Positions 16,169-23,254 of a DNA stretch of 32,002 nt are shown piece by piece (the stretch's first letter is position 1; every line of letters begins with the position of its first letter). Origin of the DNA: Chloroflexota bacterium (GTDB lineage Bacteria > Chloroflexota > Limnocylindria > Limnocylindrales > CSP1-4); NCBI GenBank assembly GCA_003169655.1, contig PNAZ01000058.1:43587-75588 (forward strand), read 5' to 3'. The notes under the pieces were generated by a model. It ran no database searches. It was not told where the DNA came from and worked only from the letters and a program-made list of their open reading frames with translations. The position numbers and the translations under genes are program-made.

Positions 16169-17125
16169 ATGGCCAGCCAGCCGGCACCGCGGCCCGTGGA
16201 GTCCGCGCAGCTCGGCGAGGATGATCTCGCCCTGTGGCAGGCGCTGACAGTCCAGCTGGAGCAGGGCCTTGATCGCCTCCCTGACAAGCCGGAAGAGACG
16301 GCCGAGGCAACGATCCGGGTGCTATGGCAGCTCGCAGCGGGCGAACCAATGTCCGTCCAGCGGGCAGCAAGCTGGCCCCTGCCAGCGTCGAGCGTCGAGG
16401 CCCGCGAACGGCTGGGTCGCCTGGTTCGCGAGCGCCTCGCGGGAGTGCCGCTCGCCCATCTCACCCAGCGCCAGACGTTCATGGACGTCGAGATGCTTGC
16501 GGGCCCCGAGGCGCTGATCCCGCGGAGGGAGACGGAGCTGTTGGGTGGCGCGGCTGTTGCACTCCTGCGTCGCCTGGCCGAGGCCAACGCGGACGTCATC
16601 GTCGTGGACGCCTGTACCGGCTCAGGAAACCTGGCGGCGGTGCTGGCACTATCCGAATCCCGGGCGAAGGTCTACGCGTCGGACCTGTCCAGCGAGGCGG
16701 TGACCCTGGCCCGGCGAAACATGGCCCACCTGGGCGTCGAGAAGCGTGTGACGCTACGCGTCGGCGACCTGCTCGAGCCGTTCGACACGGACGAGCTGCG
16801 CGGACGGGTGGACCTGCTCACCTGCAACCCACCGTATATCTCGACCGGACGGATGGCGGCAATGCCCGACGAGATCGTTGGGCATGAACCCGCCCTCGCC
16901 TTTGACGGCGGACCGCTCGGGATCCGGATCCTCCAGCGGCTGATCAGCGAAGCCCCTCGCCTGCTCCGACCCGGTGGTTGGCTGGCTTTCGAGGTCGGCC
17001 TCGGTCAGGGTCCATCAGTCGAGCGTCGGCTGCTCGGGTCGGGAGATTACGGCGACGTCGAGCCGGTGGCGGACGCAGCTGGGCAGACCCGCGCCCTGCT
17101 AGCCCGCCGGCGACAGGACCCGTAG
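16169..17125 (+). CDS. HemK/PrmC-family N5-glutamine-type methyltransferase
   Basis: 318 residues, ATG three bases after the previous stop. A helical N-terminal domain (about 1-110) with VPLAHLTQRQTFMDVEMLAG and PEALIPRRETELL is followed by motif I VVDACTGSGNLAAVLAL, KVYASDLSSEAVTLARRN and the diagnostic LLTCNPPYIS. In PrmC the NPPY motif binds the Gln side-chain amide that is methylated. The motif I reads DACTGSGN rather than the usual DLGTGSG. Because it ends the ACP/ligase/NadE-like cassette, it may methylate an amide nitrogen made by the upstream enzyme rather than release factors. That would be a new use of the family and is inference. A true release-factor PrmC cannot be ruled out from sequence alone. 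Confidence 0.85.
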   Translation: MASQPAPRPVESAQLGEDDLALWQALTVQLEQGLDRLPDKPEETAEATIRVLWQLAAGEPMSVQRAASWPLPASSVEARERLGRLVRERLAGVPLAHLTQRQTFMDVEMLAGPEALIPRRETELLGGAAVALLRRLAEANADVIVVDACTGSGNLAAVLALSESRAKVYASDLSSEAVTLARRNMAHLGVEKRVTLRVGDLLEPFDTDELRGRVDLLTCNPPYISTGRMAAMPDEIVGHEPALAFDGGPLGIRILQRLISEAPRLLRPGGWLAFEVGLGQGPSVERRLLGSGDYGDVEPVADAAGQTRALLARRRQDP

Positions 17126-17145
17126 CCGGGACGGATCGAGGCCGC

Positions 17146-17871
17146 CTACGGTTTCAGGCGCTGCTGAGGGATTCGGATGGGCTCAGCCGGGGCGTCGGCA
17201 CGAGGCCCGGCGGCAACGGTCACCTGGTAGCTGAACGACGGCGATGCGTCGTTGCCCGCCTCGAGGCGACGGACGTTCCGCTCACCCTGCATCACAAAGG
17301 CAATGATCGCCGCGGCGACCAGCACGCCGCCGACGGTGCCGAGAATCGTGATCAACAGGACCTTGGGCGAGCTGGGCACCGACGCGGCGACGGCAGGTTC
17401 AACGACCGTCAGGGTGGCATCGGCATTGGCGGCGGTCGTGCCTGGAGACGCGCTTACCGGCGGCGCCAGGGCAATCAGCTCCTTGGCGATCTGGTCGGCG
17501 ACCGCCGCGGCGGCATCGGGCCGCTGATTCGAGACGGTGATCGTCAGCAGGTTGCTGGTATGGGATGCCTCGGCGATCACCTGGTCCGCCAGGGCGTCTG
17601 GCGTCTCATTCAGGCCGACGGCGGTGATCGCCTCCTGAAGGATGGGCCGGAGGGTCGCCAGCTCGGCATAGGTTTGTGCCTGGAGCTGGTTGGCCGCGAG
17701 GATGTCCGTGGTCGCCGTAAATGGCTGGCCCACCAGCAACGTCGTCGTGCTGGAGTACATCTTCGGCAACACAGCTGCAAGGCCATACCCGAGGACGGCT
17801 CCGACAACGTACCCGAGGGCAAGGAGGCGGATCCATCGTCGCGCGATGGAGAGCAGCGGGCGGACTTCCAT
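17146..17871 (-). CDS. Wzz-type chain-length determinant protein
   Basis: 241 residues from ATG at 17871, with GGGAG four bases upstream (the frame is open to 18051, but this start carries the ribosome binding site). The N-terminus (MEVRPLLSIARRWIRLLALG) leads into membrane helix 1, followed by YSSTTTLLVGQPFTATTDIL and an alpha-helical periplasmic-type region. A second helix is KVLLITILGTVGGVLVAAAI, and a cytoplasmic tail follows. This is the two-TM, Wzz/Vpx-like layout of proteins that govern chain length and interact with polymerase. There is no fused tyrosine kinase and no kinase gene in the window. The gene is convergent with the HemK-like gene and diverges from the deacetylase-like gene at 18055. 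Confidence 0.87.
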   Translation of the reverse strand: MEVRPLLSIARRWIRLLALGYVVGAVLGYGLAAVLPKMYSSTTTLLVGQPFTATTDILAANQLQAQTYAELATLRPILQEAITAVGLNETPDALADQVIAEASHTSNLLTITVSNQRPDAAAAVADQIAKELIALAPPVSASPGTTAANADATLTVVEPAVAASVPSSPKVLLITILGTVGGVLVAAAIIAFVMQGERNVRRLEAGNDASPSFSYQVTVAAGPRADAPAEPIRIPQQRLKP

Positions 17872-17911
17872 TGGACTCCCTTTGGCGGTCGAGACAGTAT
17901 ATGGGGGGCGT

Positions 17912-17925
17912 TTGGCGAGCGCCAA
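17912..17925. repeat. Short perfect palindrome in the Wzz/deacetylase divergent region
   Basis: TTGGCG, two-base gap, then CGCCAA. It lies 41 bases upstream of the Wzz-like start and about 130 bases upstream of the plus-strand GTG at 18055, in a 183-bp divergent region. It is followed closely by the palindrome TGGGCCCA. A regulator-binding site is possible; the palindrome is short enough to occur by chance. Confidence 0.4.
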
Positions 17926-18054
17926 TGGGCCCAATGTGCTACGTCGAGGACCATCAGGCAGGCCACCAGGAGGGAGTCCGATATAGTCACGGGCGCCGTC
18001 GGCCTGGACACCGGTTGGACCGTGGGCGAGCTGCCAGCACGCAGGGAGCAACAG

Positions 18055-18918
18055 GTGACACGACTACCGGGGAAGATCAGCGAGCGAGTCTACGGGGACT
18101 TCCTGATGTCCTCGCGCCTCGCCGTGTACCGGGCGCTGCTGGAGACGGCCCTCGAGGCAGGCTACAAGGTGGTCTCGATCGAGGGCTTCTGGGCATTGAT
18201 CAGGGGCAGCATCGTTGACCCGGCTAGCCGCTACATGGTCCTTCGCAACGACATCGATACTGGTCCGAAGACCGCCCGGGCGATGTGGCGGATCGAGCGC
18301 TCGCTGGGGATTGTGAGCTCCTACTTCTTCCGGCTTTCCAGCCTGGACCTGGCCCTGATGGCTGACATCGGCAGCGCCGGTGGCGAGGCCAGCTATCACT
18401 ACGAGGAGCTCGCCACGGTCGCCAAGGGACGGCACCTTCGGACCCCAGCCGAGGCGCTCAGATATCTGCCCGAGGCCCAGGACCTCTTTCGCCTCAACCT
18501 CGACCGACTCCGCGTGTCGAGCGGCCAGCCAATCCGGATCGTCGCCTCACACGGCGATTTCGTGAACCGCAAGCTCGGGCTCACGAACTGGTTGATCCTC
18601 GTAGACCAGCCCTTCCGGGCCGAGGTCGGAATCGAGCTCGAGACGTACGATGCGGCCTTCATGGATCACGTCACCAGCCGCCATGCGGATCTCACCAACC
18701 CGCCGTATTGGACCCCAGCCGACCCCCTGTTGGCCATCGAGCGGGGCGAACCCGTGATCTACGTCCTCGTCCATCCCCGGGGCTGGCAGGTGGAACGCGG
18801 CCTCAACGCGCGGGATGATCTGGTCCGCGGCTGGCAGAGCCTGTGGTATGCGCTCCCGGGTCGGCGGCGCAGACGCGGTTCAAACGCATCGGCGGCGGCC
18901 AAGGTCGGGCGCCAGTGA
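18055..18918 (+). CDS. Deacetylase-like (WbmS-type) polysaccharide protein
   Basis: 287 residues from GTG at 18055, chosen because AGGGAG lies six bases upstream; a much longer open frame in the same phase starts within the HemK-like gene, but its first 359 codons are the shadow of that gene and of the Wzz gene. Visible motifs: YMVLRNDIDTGPKTARAMWR, ERSLGIVSSYFFRLSSLD, GGEASYHYEELATVA and RIVASHGDFVN. These fit the deacetylase-like WbmS/NodB-fold group of surface polysaccharide loci. The RNDID motif replaces the RHDVD form I would expect, so the metal site may be altered. It sits directly upstream of the polymerase gene (37-bp gap). It is unrelated in detail to the deacetylase-like gene at 10717. 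Confidence 0.65.
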   Translation: MTRLPGKISERVYGDFLMSSRLAVYRALLETALEAGYKVVSIEGFWALIRGSIVDPASRYMVLRNDIDTGPKTARAMWRIERSLGIVSSYFFRLSSLDLALMADIGSAGGEASYHYEELATVAKGRHLRTPAEALRYLPEAQDLFRLNLDRLRVSSGQPIRIVASHGDFVNRKLGLTNWLILVDQPFRAEVGIELETYDAAFMDHVTSRHADLTNPPYWTPADPLLAIERGEPVIYVLVHPRGWQVERGLNARDDLVRGWQSLWYALPGRRRRRGSNASAAAKVGRQ

Positions 18919-18955
18919 CCAGGCGCCTCAACCCTCGGCGGGCGGCCGGGTCACG

Positions 18956-20299
18956 ATGAGTCGAGTCATCGTCCGGACCCTGGTGATCGCGGCGGCACTT
19001 GCCTACGTCCTGTCAATCCAGTGGTCGTACTCCGCGATCATTGCTCCGGCATTCAGCTACAACGGCTCGGTCTACCGACCCGCCGGCGACGGTTCGCTGG
19101 TGTTCGCCTTCGCGGTCAGCATCCTGCCGGCGATCTGGTTGCCGATCAAGGTCTCGCGACCGTCGCAGGTCACGTTGTGGGTCCTGTTCATCCTGGGCTA
19201 CGTGCCCAGCATTCTGATCCCGTACTTCGTGCTGGGCACGGGCTTCCAGGGTGTCCTCCCGCTGACCCTGGCGATCGTCGGGTCCTTCAGCCTGCTATCG
19301 ATCATGGTCTGGATCCGATCCGGGGTCACCTATTCGCCTGCAATCACGATGGCGACCTACGAGAATCTGATCCTGGGCTTGGCGATCCTTCTTGGCGGCT
19401 ACACGATCCTGGCCTTCGGCATCAACCTCAACCTGCCGGCATTGGCGAATGTATACGACGTTCGCTCGACGTTCGACCAGGCTGTCATCAACACCAATGT
19501 GCCGTTTGCCGCCTATGCGCTCGACTGGAGCATGTACGTCGTCAATCCCCTCCTCATGCTCGTCGGGCTCCGATCAAATCGTCTTGGGATCTTCGCCACC
19601 GGCCTGGCGATCGAATTGCTCGTATACGGCACGACCGGGTACAAGAGCGCCCTGCTGTCGGTCCTCCTGCTGGCGCCGCTGCTCGTCCTGTTGACCAGGC
19701 GGCTCCGGCCCGTCTTTGGCGCCAGCCTTGTCACCGGCTCGGTGATCATGGTGCTCGGCTCGGCGCTCTGGGATCAGGCGAATGACACGATCCTCGCCAC
19801 CTCGTTGTTCGTCCGGCGGCTGATCAGCGTCCCGGGCCAGCTGATGGCCGATTACTTCGACTTCTTCTCTCAGCATCGAACCTACGGCTTGAGCGCCAGC
19901 TTCCTCGCTTTTCTCGGTCCCGCGCCCTATGACCTGGCTCCGCCCTATCTCATCGGCGCCGTATATTTCAAGGCCCCGGCCGAGGACGCCAACGCGAACA
20001 TCTGGGCCGACGCGTTCGCCAACTTCGGGTTTGCCGGCATCTTCGCGTTCACCATCATCCTCGGCCTTGTCCTGATCGTCCTCGATAGCGCCGGGTCGGG
20101 CCGAGACCTGCGGATCACCGGCGCCATGGGCGGCCTGATGGCGATCGCGCTCTCCAATTCAGCCCTCCAGACGACGATCGTGACCCATGGCCTGGGCCTG
20201 GCGATCGTGCTGATCTTCCTGATGCCGCGGGACCCGGATCCGGCTCCCGTCCAGGACGTTAGCTGGCCAAACGCGGTCATCAGCGACGATTCTTCCTGA
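18956..20299 (+). CDS. Wzy-type oligosaccharide repeat unit polymerase
   Basis: 447 residues from ATG at 18956. About ten to twelve hydrophobic segments are visible, including VRTLVIAAALAYVLSI, IGLAILL-type repeats in the middle and a C-terminal LAIVLIFLMPRDPD end. A diagnostic block RRLISVPGQLMADYFDFFSQ in a large loop matches the RRxxxxPG...YF...F pattern of repeat unit polymerases, and a second conserved loop is NIWADAFANFGFAGIFAF. The protein contains no Cys at all, so it is not an exosortase. Its place beside Wzz and Wzx homologues fits a Wzx/Wzy-dependent pathway. Confidence 0.85.
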   Translation: MSRVIVRTLVIAAALAYVLSIQWSYSAIIAPAFSYNGSVYRPAGDGSLVFAFAVSILPAIWLPIKVSRPSQVTLWVLFILGYVPSILIPYFVLGTGFQGVLPLTLAIVGSFSLLSIMVWIRSGVTYSPAITMATYENLILGLAILLGGYTILAFGINLNLPALANVYDVRSTFDQAVINTNVPFAAYALDWSMYVVNPLLMLVGLRSNRLGIFATGLAIELLVYGTTGYKSALLSVLLLAPLLVLLTRRLRPVFGASLVTGSVIMVLGSALWDQANDTILATSLFVRRLISVPGQLMADYFDFFSQHRTYGLSASFLAFLGPAPYDLAPPYLIGAVYFKAPAEDANANIWADAFANFGFAGIFAFTIILGLVLIVLDSAGSGRDLRITGAMGGLMAIALSNSALQTTIVTHGLGLAIVLIFLMPRDPDPAPVQDVSWPNAVISDDSS

Positions 20300-20328
20300 G
20301 CACCTGGCGGGCGACTTCACGGGCCCAG

Positions 20329-21288
20329 CTACCAGCTGTTGCCGCCCCCGTCGACCATCGGGCTGTTGATGATCGGGGGTCCAGATGTCGTCACGTGCAT
20401 GTTCCTGACGATGCCGGCAGGGCCCTCTGAGTCGAACGAGGAGTAGGAGACCCCGCTGATCGTCCAGCCTTCGATGTCGACTGCTGTCGCGTCGAGGCGG
20501 CCAACGAAGGCCCAGCGGCCGCCCTTGACCGTCCAGCGCAAGGCCGTCACTCCGTCCGCCTGGGGCGCGTGTTCGAGCTGCAAACCATTGACCGTAGGCG
20601 AGGTCCCGGTGTTACCGACGTCCCAGTCGTCGAAGGTCAGGTCGCTGGCGCGATGGATCCCATCCGAGGAAACGTACGCCGCCCAGGCCTGCTGGCCGTT
20701 TGTCGTCGGTGCGGTCGTGCCGCGCACCGTGAAGCCGTTGAAGGCCATATGGCTGGCCCAGGCGGTGCTGATCAGGCCGGTCTGGCCGATCGTGTAGTTC
20801 GTGATCTGGAACGGGCCCTGAAATGTAATGTGCGAGGTGTAGCCCGACCAGCCCGGGTACAAGAGACCCTCCTGGGTCGTGCCGCCGGTGTCGTCGAAGA
20901 CCACCGTGCCCCCCGCCGCCGGTCGGATCGTGAGCGGCCGGGCGGTGCGGTCGATGTCAATCGACAGATGCCAACCCTGATAGGTGCCCGGCGTCATCTC
21001 GATCACGTCGATCGACATGTCCTTCATCAGCTCCAGGAACGCGGCCTGGCTGCCGCCGAGCGGGAAGGCGGCGATCTTCTCGCCGGAGATCGCCGGGGTC
21101 GGCGTCGGGGTTGGGACGGGGGATCTGGCCGGCGCTGCCTCCGGGGTCGGGTTGGAAAGCAGCGCGAAGCCGATCAGGGCCAGAACAGCCGGAGCCAGCC
21201 AGATCGCCCGCCGGTTGCTACCAGAGCTCGGGGACGACTGGCCGGGACCGGCTGATTCAGGCGAGGATTCAGGGGCGACGGTCGGATT
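20329..21288 (-). CDS. Beta-helix paralog A, anchored or secreted, with no conventional start codon
   Basis: The stop is at 20329. The frame is open to a TAG at 21289-21291 (319 codons). Its first ATG is at 21027, well inside the conserved domain. From 21028 to 21288 the minus strand has no ATG, GTG or TTG in any frame, yet the residues encoded there look real: a Ser/Pro-rich stretch, a hydrophobic segment (IWLAPAVLALIGFALL) and a Pro/Thr linker (PVPTPTPTPAI) joining the beta-helix domain, as in paralogs B and D. The conserved domain shows FPLGGSQAAFLELMKDMSID, PGTYQGWHLSIDIDRTARPL, LLYPGWSGYTSHITFQGPF, QTGLISTAWASHMAFNGF, TVRGTTAPTTNGQQAW and the SPMVDGGGNSW end. The start could be CTG near 21198, or the 5' end has decayed. 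Beta-helix fold is inferred from the regular strand repeats. Confidence 0.72.
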   Translation of the reverse strand, partial: NPTVAPESSPESAGPGQSSPSSGSNRRAIWLAPAVLALIGFALLSNPTPEAAPARSPVPTPTPTPAISGEKIAAFPLGGSQAAFLELMKDMSIDVIEMTPGTYQGWHLSIDIDRTARPLTIRPAAGGTVVFDDTGGTTQEGLLYPGWSGYTSHITFQGPFQITNYTIGQTGLISTAWASHMAFNGFTVRGTTAPTTNGQQAWAAYVSSDGIHRASDLTFDDWDVGNTGTSPTVNGLQLEHAPQADGVTALRWTVKGGRWAFVGRLDATAVDIEGWTISGVSYSSFDSEGPAGIVRNMHVTTSGPPIINSPMVDGGGNSW

Positions 21289-21333
21289 CTAGACGATGAC
21301 CGACGGTCGCGTTGTCGAGCTGGAGCCTCGGCG

Positions 21334-21366
21334 GCAAGGGCCCACCGTGGGCCGGCAAGCCCTTGC
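21334..21366 (-). terminator. Terminator-like inverted repeat after paralog B
   Basis: GCAAGGGC (21334-21341) pairs with GCCCTTGC (21359-21366), and a nested GGCCCA/TGGGCC pair (21339-21353) is an alternative. It lies 15 bases downstream of the stop codon of paralog B on the minus strand, which fits a terminator between B and A; no T-run follows, so it may be Rho-dependent or an attenuator. Confidence 0.5.
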
Positions 21367-21380
21367 CTCGAGATCCCGAG

Positions 21381-22934
21381 CTACCAGATATTGCCCGTGC
21401 CGTTGACCATCGGACTGTCGATGATCGGGGGGCCTGAGTTGATCGCGTGCATGTTCTTGACGATCCCGGCCGGACCCTCGAAGTCGAACGACGAGTAGTT
21501 CGCGCCGGTGATCGTCCAGCCCTCGATATCGACGCCGGTACCGCCCACGCGGCCAACGGCTCCCCAGCGGCCGCCTGTGACGATCCAGCGCAACGCAGTC
21601 ACTCCATTCGCTTGCGGACCGTGCTCCATCTGGAAGCCGTTGACCGTCGGGCTGGTGCCCGTGTTATCGACGTTCCAGTCGTTGGCCGTGATGCGTGCGC
21701 CGCTGTGGACACCGTCCGAGCTGATGTACAGGGCCCAGGCGGTCTGGCCATTGGTCGTCGGCGCCGTAGTGCCGCGCACGGTGAAGCCGTTGAAGGTCAT
21801 GTCAGCGACCCAGGCGGTGCTGATCAGGCCGGTCTGGCCAATGCTGAAGTTGGTGATCTGGAAAGGACCCTGGAAGGTGATGTGCGAGGTGAAGCTGGAC
21901 CAGCCCGGATAGAAGAGCCCGTCGCCCGCGCCGGCATTCCCGTTCCAGGTCACCGTTGAGCCCGGTACCGGTTCAATCAATAGCGGGCGAGCCGTGCGAT
22001 CGACATTGATCGCCACGTCATGCCAGCCGGTGTAGGTGCCGCCGGTCATCTCGATCACGTCGATGGTCATGTCTTTGGTCAGCGCCGCGAACTGAGCTGA
22101 TGTGCCATTGAGCGGGAAGACGACAACCTTCGCGCCCGGTGCCATTGGTGGCGGCGTCGAGGTCGGCGCGGACGTTGGAGCTGGAGTCGGAGTCGGCGTT
22201 GGAGTCCCCGTTGGAGTCGGGTCGACCGTTGGAGCCGGCGTAGGCGTCGGCGTCGAGGTTGGCGTCGGCGTTGGTCCGTTGGTCGGATCTGGCGTCGGCG
22301 TCGAGTCCGGCGGCTGGCTCGCCGTCACGCCCGGCAGGAACCGGGCACGGAAGTCCGACATCGCGGCCTGAGAGCCCGAGATCACGACGGCATCGATCGA
22401 GACGTAGGGGTGGCCCGGCGTGCCGACGACCTGGATCTTGAGGATATGGCGGTCGCCGGCTGGCCCGGCTGCGAAGACGACCCGCTGGGCACGGAAGACG
22501 TTGCCATGGGTAGACACGGTGGTCGTCGTCCCGTCGAGGGTCACCCGGAAGGCACCGGCTCCGCGGCCGGTCGGCGCGAGGATCTTGAGATACGAGCCGT
22601 AGTAGACAAGCGTGGCGCTCGCCCCGGCCTTGCCACTGACATGGACCGAGTCGCCTGAGGCGGACCCGTTGCTCTGGACCTTCCAGCCCGAGCTCCACAC
22701 GAGATGCGAATCGGTGTCCTGCAGGACCAGCTGACTGGAGCTCGAGCTCGTCAGCAGGTTACTCGGCTGGCTCAGCACCCTGCCCAGGCCCGCGCCACCG
22801 ACGGCGAGCAGGGCAAGGACGAGCAACCAGGCCATGGGCTGCGATGAACGGGGTGTGCGGGCGAGCTCTCGACGAACAGCTGCGTTCGGGTCGGGTCTGG
22901 TTGGAGTGCTCGCACCAGGGACGTGGTCCGACAA
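21381..22934 (-). CDS. Beta-helix paralog B, with anchor, beta-sandwich and Pro/Thr linker
   Basis: 517 residues from TTG at 22934. The frame is open to 23099, but AGAGGAG seven bases upstream of this TTG decides the start; a matching signal stands before paralog D. Order: Pro/Arg-rich head, hydrophobic anchor (about 37-57, AWLLVLALLAVGGAGLGRVL), a jelly-roll-like domain (about 70-190: LVLQDTDSHLVWSSGWKVQS, ATLVYYGSYLKILAPTG, HPYVSIDAVVISG), a linker rich in PTPTP (about 205-265), then the conserved beta-helix domain with GGTYTGWHDVAINVDRTARP, LFYPGWSSFTSHITFQGPF and the SPMVNGTGNIW end. The anchor and linker suggest a surface-displayed protein; carbohydrate binding by the jelly-roll part is inference. 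No enzymatic function can be assigned from sequence. Confidence 0.83.
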   Translation of the reverse strand: MSDHVPGASTPTRPDPNAAVRRELARTPRSSQPMAWLLVLALLAVGGAGLGRVLSQPSNLLTSSSSSQLVLQDTDSHLVWSSGWKVQSNGSASGDSVHVSGKAGASATLVYYGSYLKILAPTGRGAGAFRVTLDGTTTTVSTHGNVFRAQRVVFAAGPAGDRHILKIQVVGTPGHPYVSIDAVVISGSQAAMSDFRARFLPGVTASQPPDSTPTPDPTNGPTPTPTSTPTPTPAPTVDPTPTGTPTPTPTPAPTSAPTSTPPPMAPGAKVVVFPLNGTSAQFAALTKDMTIDVIEMTGGTYTGWHDVAINVDRTARPLLIEPVPGSTVTWNGNAGAGDGLFYPGWSSFTSHITFQGPFQITNFSIGQTGLISTAWVADMTFNGFTVRGTTAPTTNGQTAWALYISSDGVHSGARITANDWNVDNTGTSPTVNGFQMEHGPQANGVTALRWIVTGGRWGAVGRVGGTGVDIEGWTITGANYSSFDFEGPAGIVKNMHAINSGPPIIDSPMVNGTGNIW

Positions 22935-23254
22935 TTGGTCGCTCCTCTTCCACGGGACAAGTGCCCCCGCAGCGTAGGAGTGCCAATCGGTAATCAGACC
23001 CGTGACCAAGGGGCCAATCCGGCCCGGAATCCGTGGCCCCATGGTCATGGGCGTGCAGTCGGGTGGGGTAAATGGTGCCAGTTGGCACCATTTGGACACT
23101 ATTTGTGTGGTCGTTCACCCGTGCGAACGGGCTCAATCATCCCCGGAGATCGAGCCGGGACGCCGCGCGACGACCGACTGTATAGTCCGGCGACGGGCGC
23201 TGGGGCCAGGCGAGCCCGGCCCCCTGCAATCCCCGGAATCGAGGAGCGATCCGT
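22935..23254. promoter_or_regulatory. Divergent intergenic region between paralog B and the glycosyltransferase
   Basis: 320 bases between the TTG at 22934 (minus) and the proposed CTG at 23255 (plus). Contents: a shared leader with paralog D next to the minus start, a 7-bp inverted repeat GGGGCCA/TGGCCCC around 23010-23042, the perfect palindrome at 23070-23093, a GCGA tetraloop hairpin (CCCGT-GCGA-ACGGG, about 23117-23130) and a possible -10 box TATAGT at about 23181-23186 for the plus-strand genes. No gene of its own is seen. Confidence 0.5.
23070..23093. promoter_or_regulatory. Perfect 11-bp palindrome with 2-bp spacer, probable operator
   Basis: AAATGGTGCCA, GT, TGGCACCATTT: an exact 22-base dyad centred at 23081.5 in a divergent promoter region. 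The short two-base spacer is typical of a dimeric repressor site rather than an RNA hairpin. It is one of the very few AT-containing symmetric words in otherwise GC-rich DNA. Confidence 0.65.

Noticed and set aside
16978-18054. Long plus-strand open frame upstream of the deacetylase-like gene
   Set aside because: It overlaps the HemK-like gene in the wrong frame and the minus-strand Wzz gene. The protein character begins only after the ribosome binding site at 18043-18048.
18956-20299. Exosortase (PEP-CTERM system), considered because ligase, ACP, AsnB, deacetylase and acyltransferase genes also occur near exosortase loci
   Set aside because: The multi-TM protein contains no Cys, so it lacks the exosortase catalytic residue, and its loops match repeat unit polymerases. 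The beta-helix proteins have no C-terminal sorting tail.
22102-22371. Plus-strand small frame with GVGVGVEVGVGVG repeats
   Set aside because: It is the antisense of the PTPTP linker of paralog B, so the repetitive look is a shadow.
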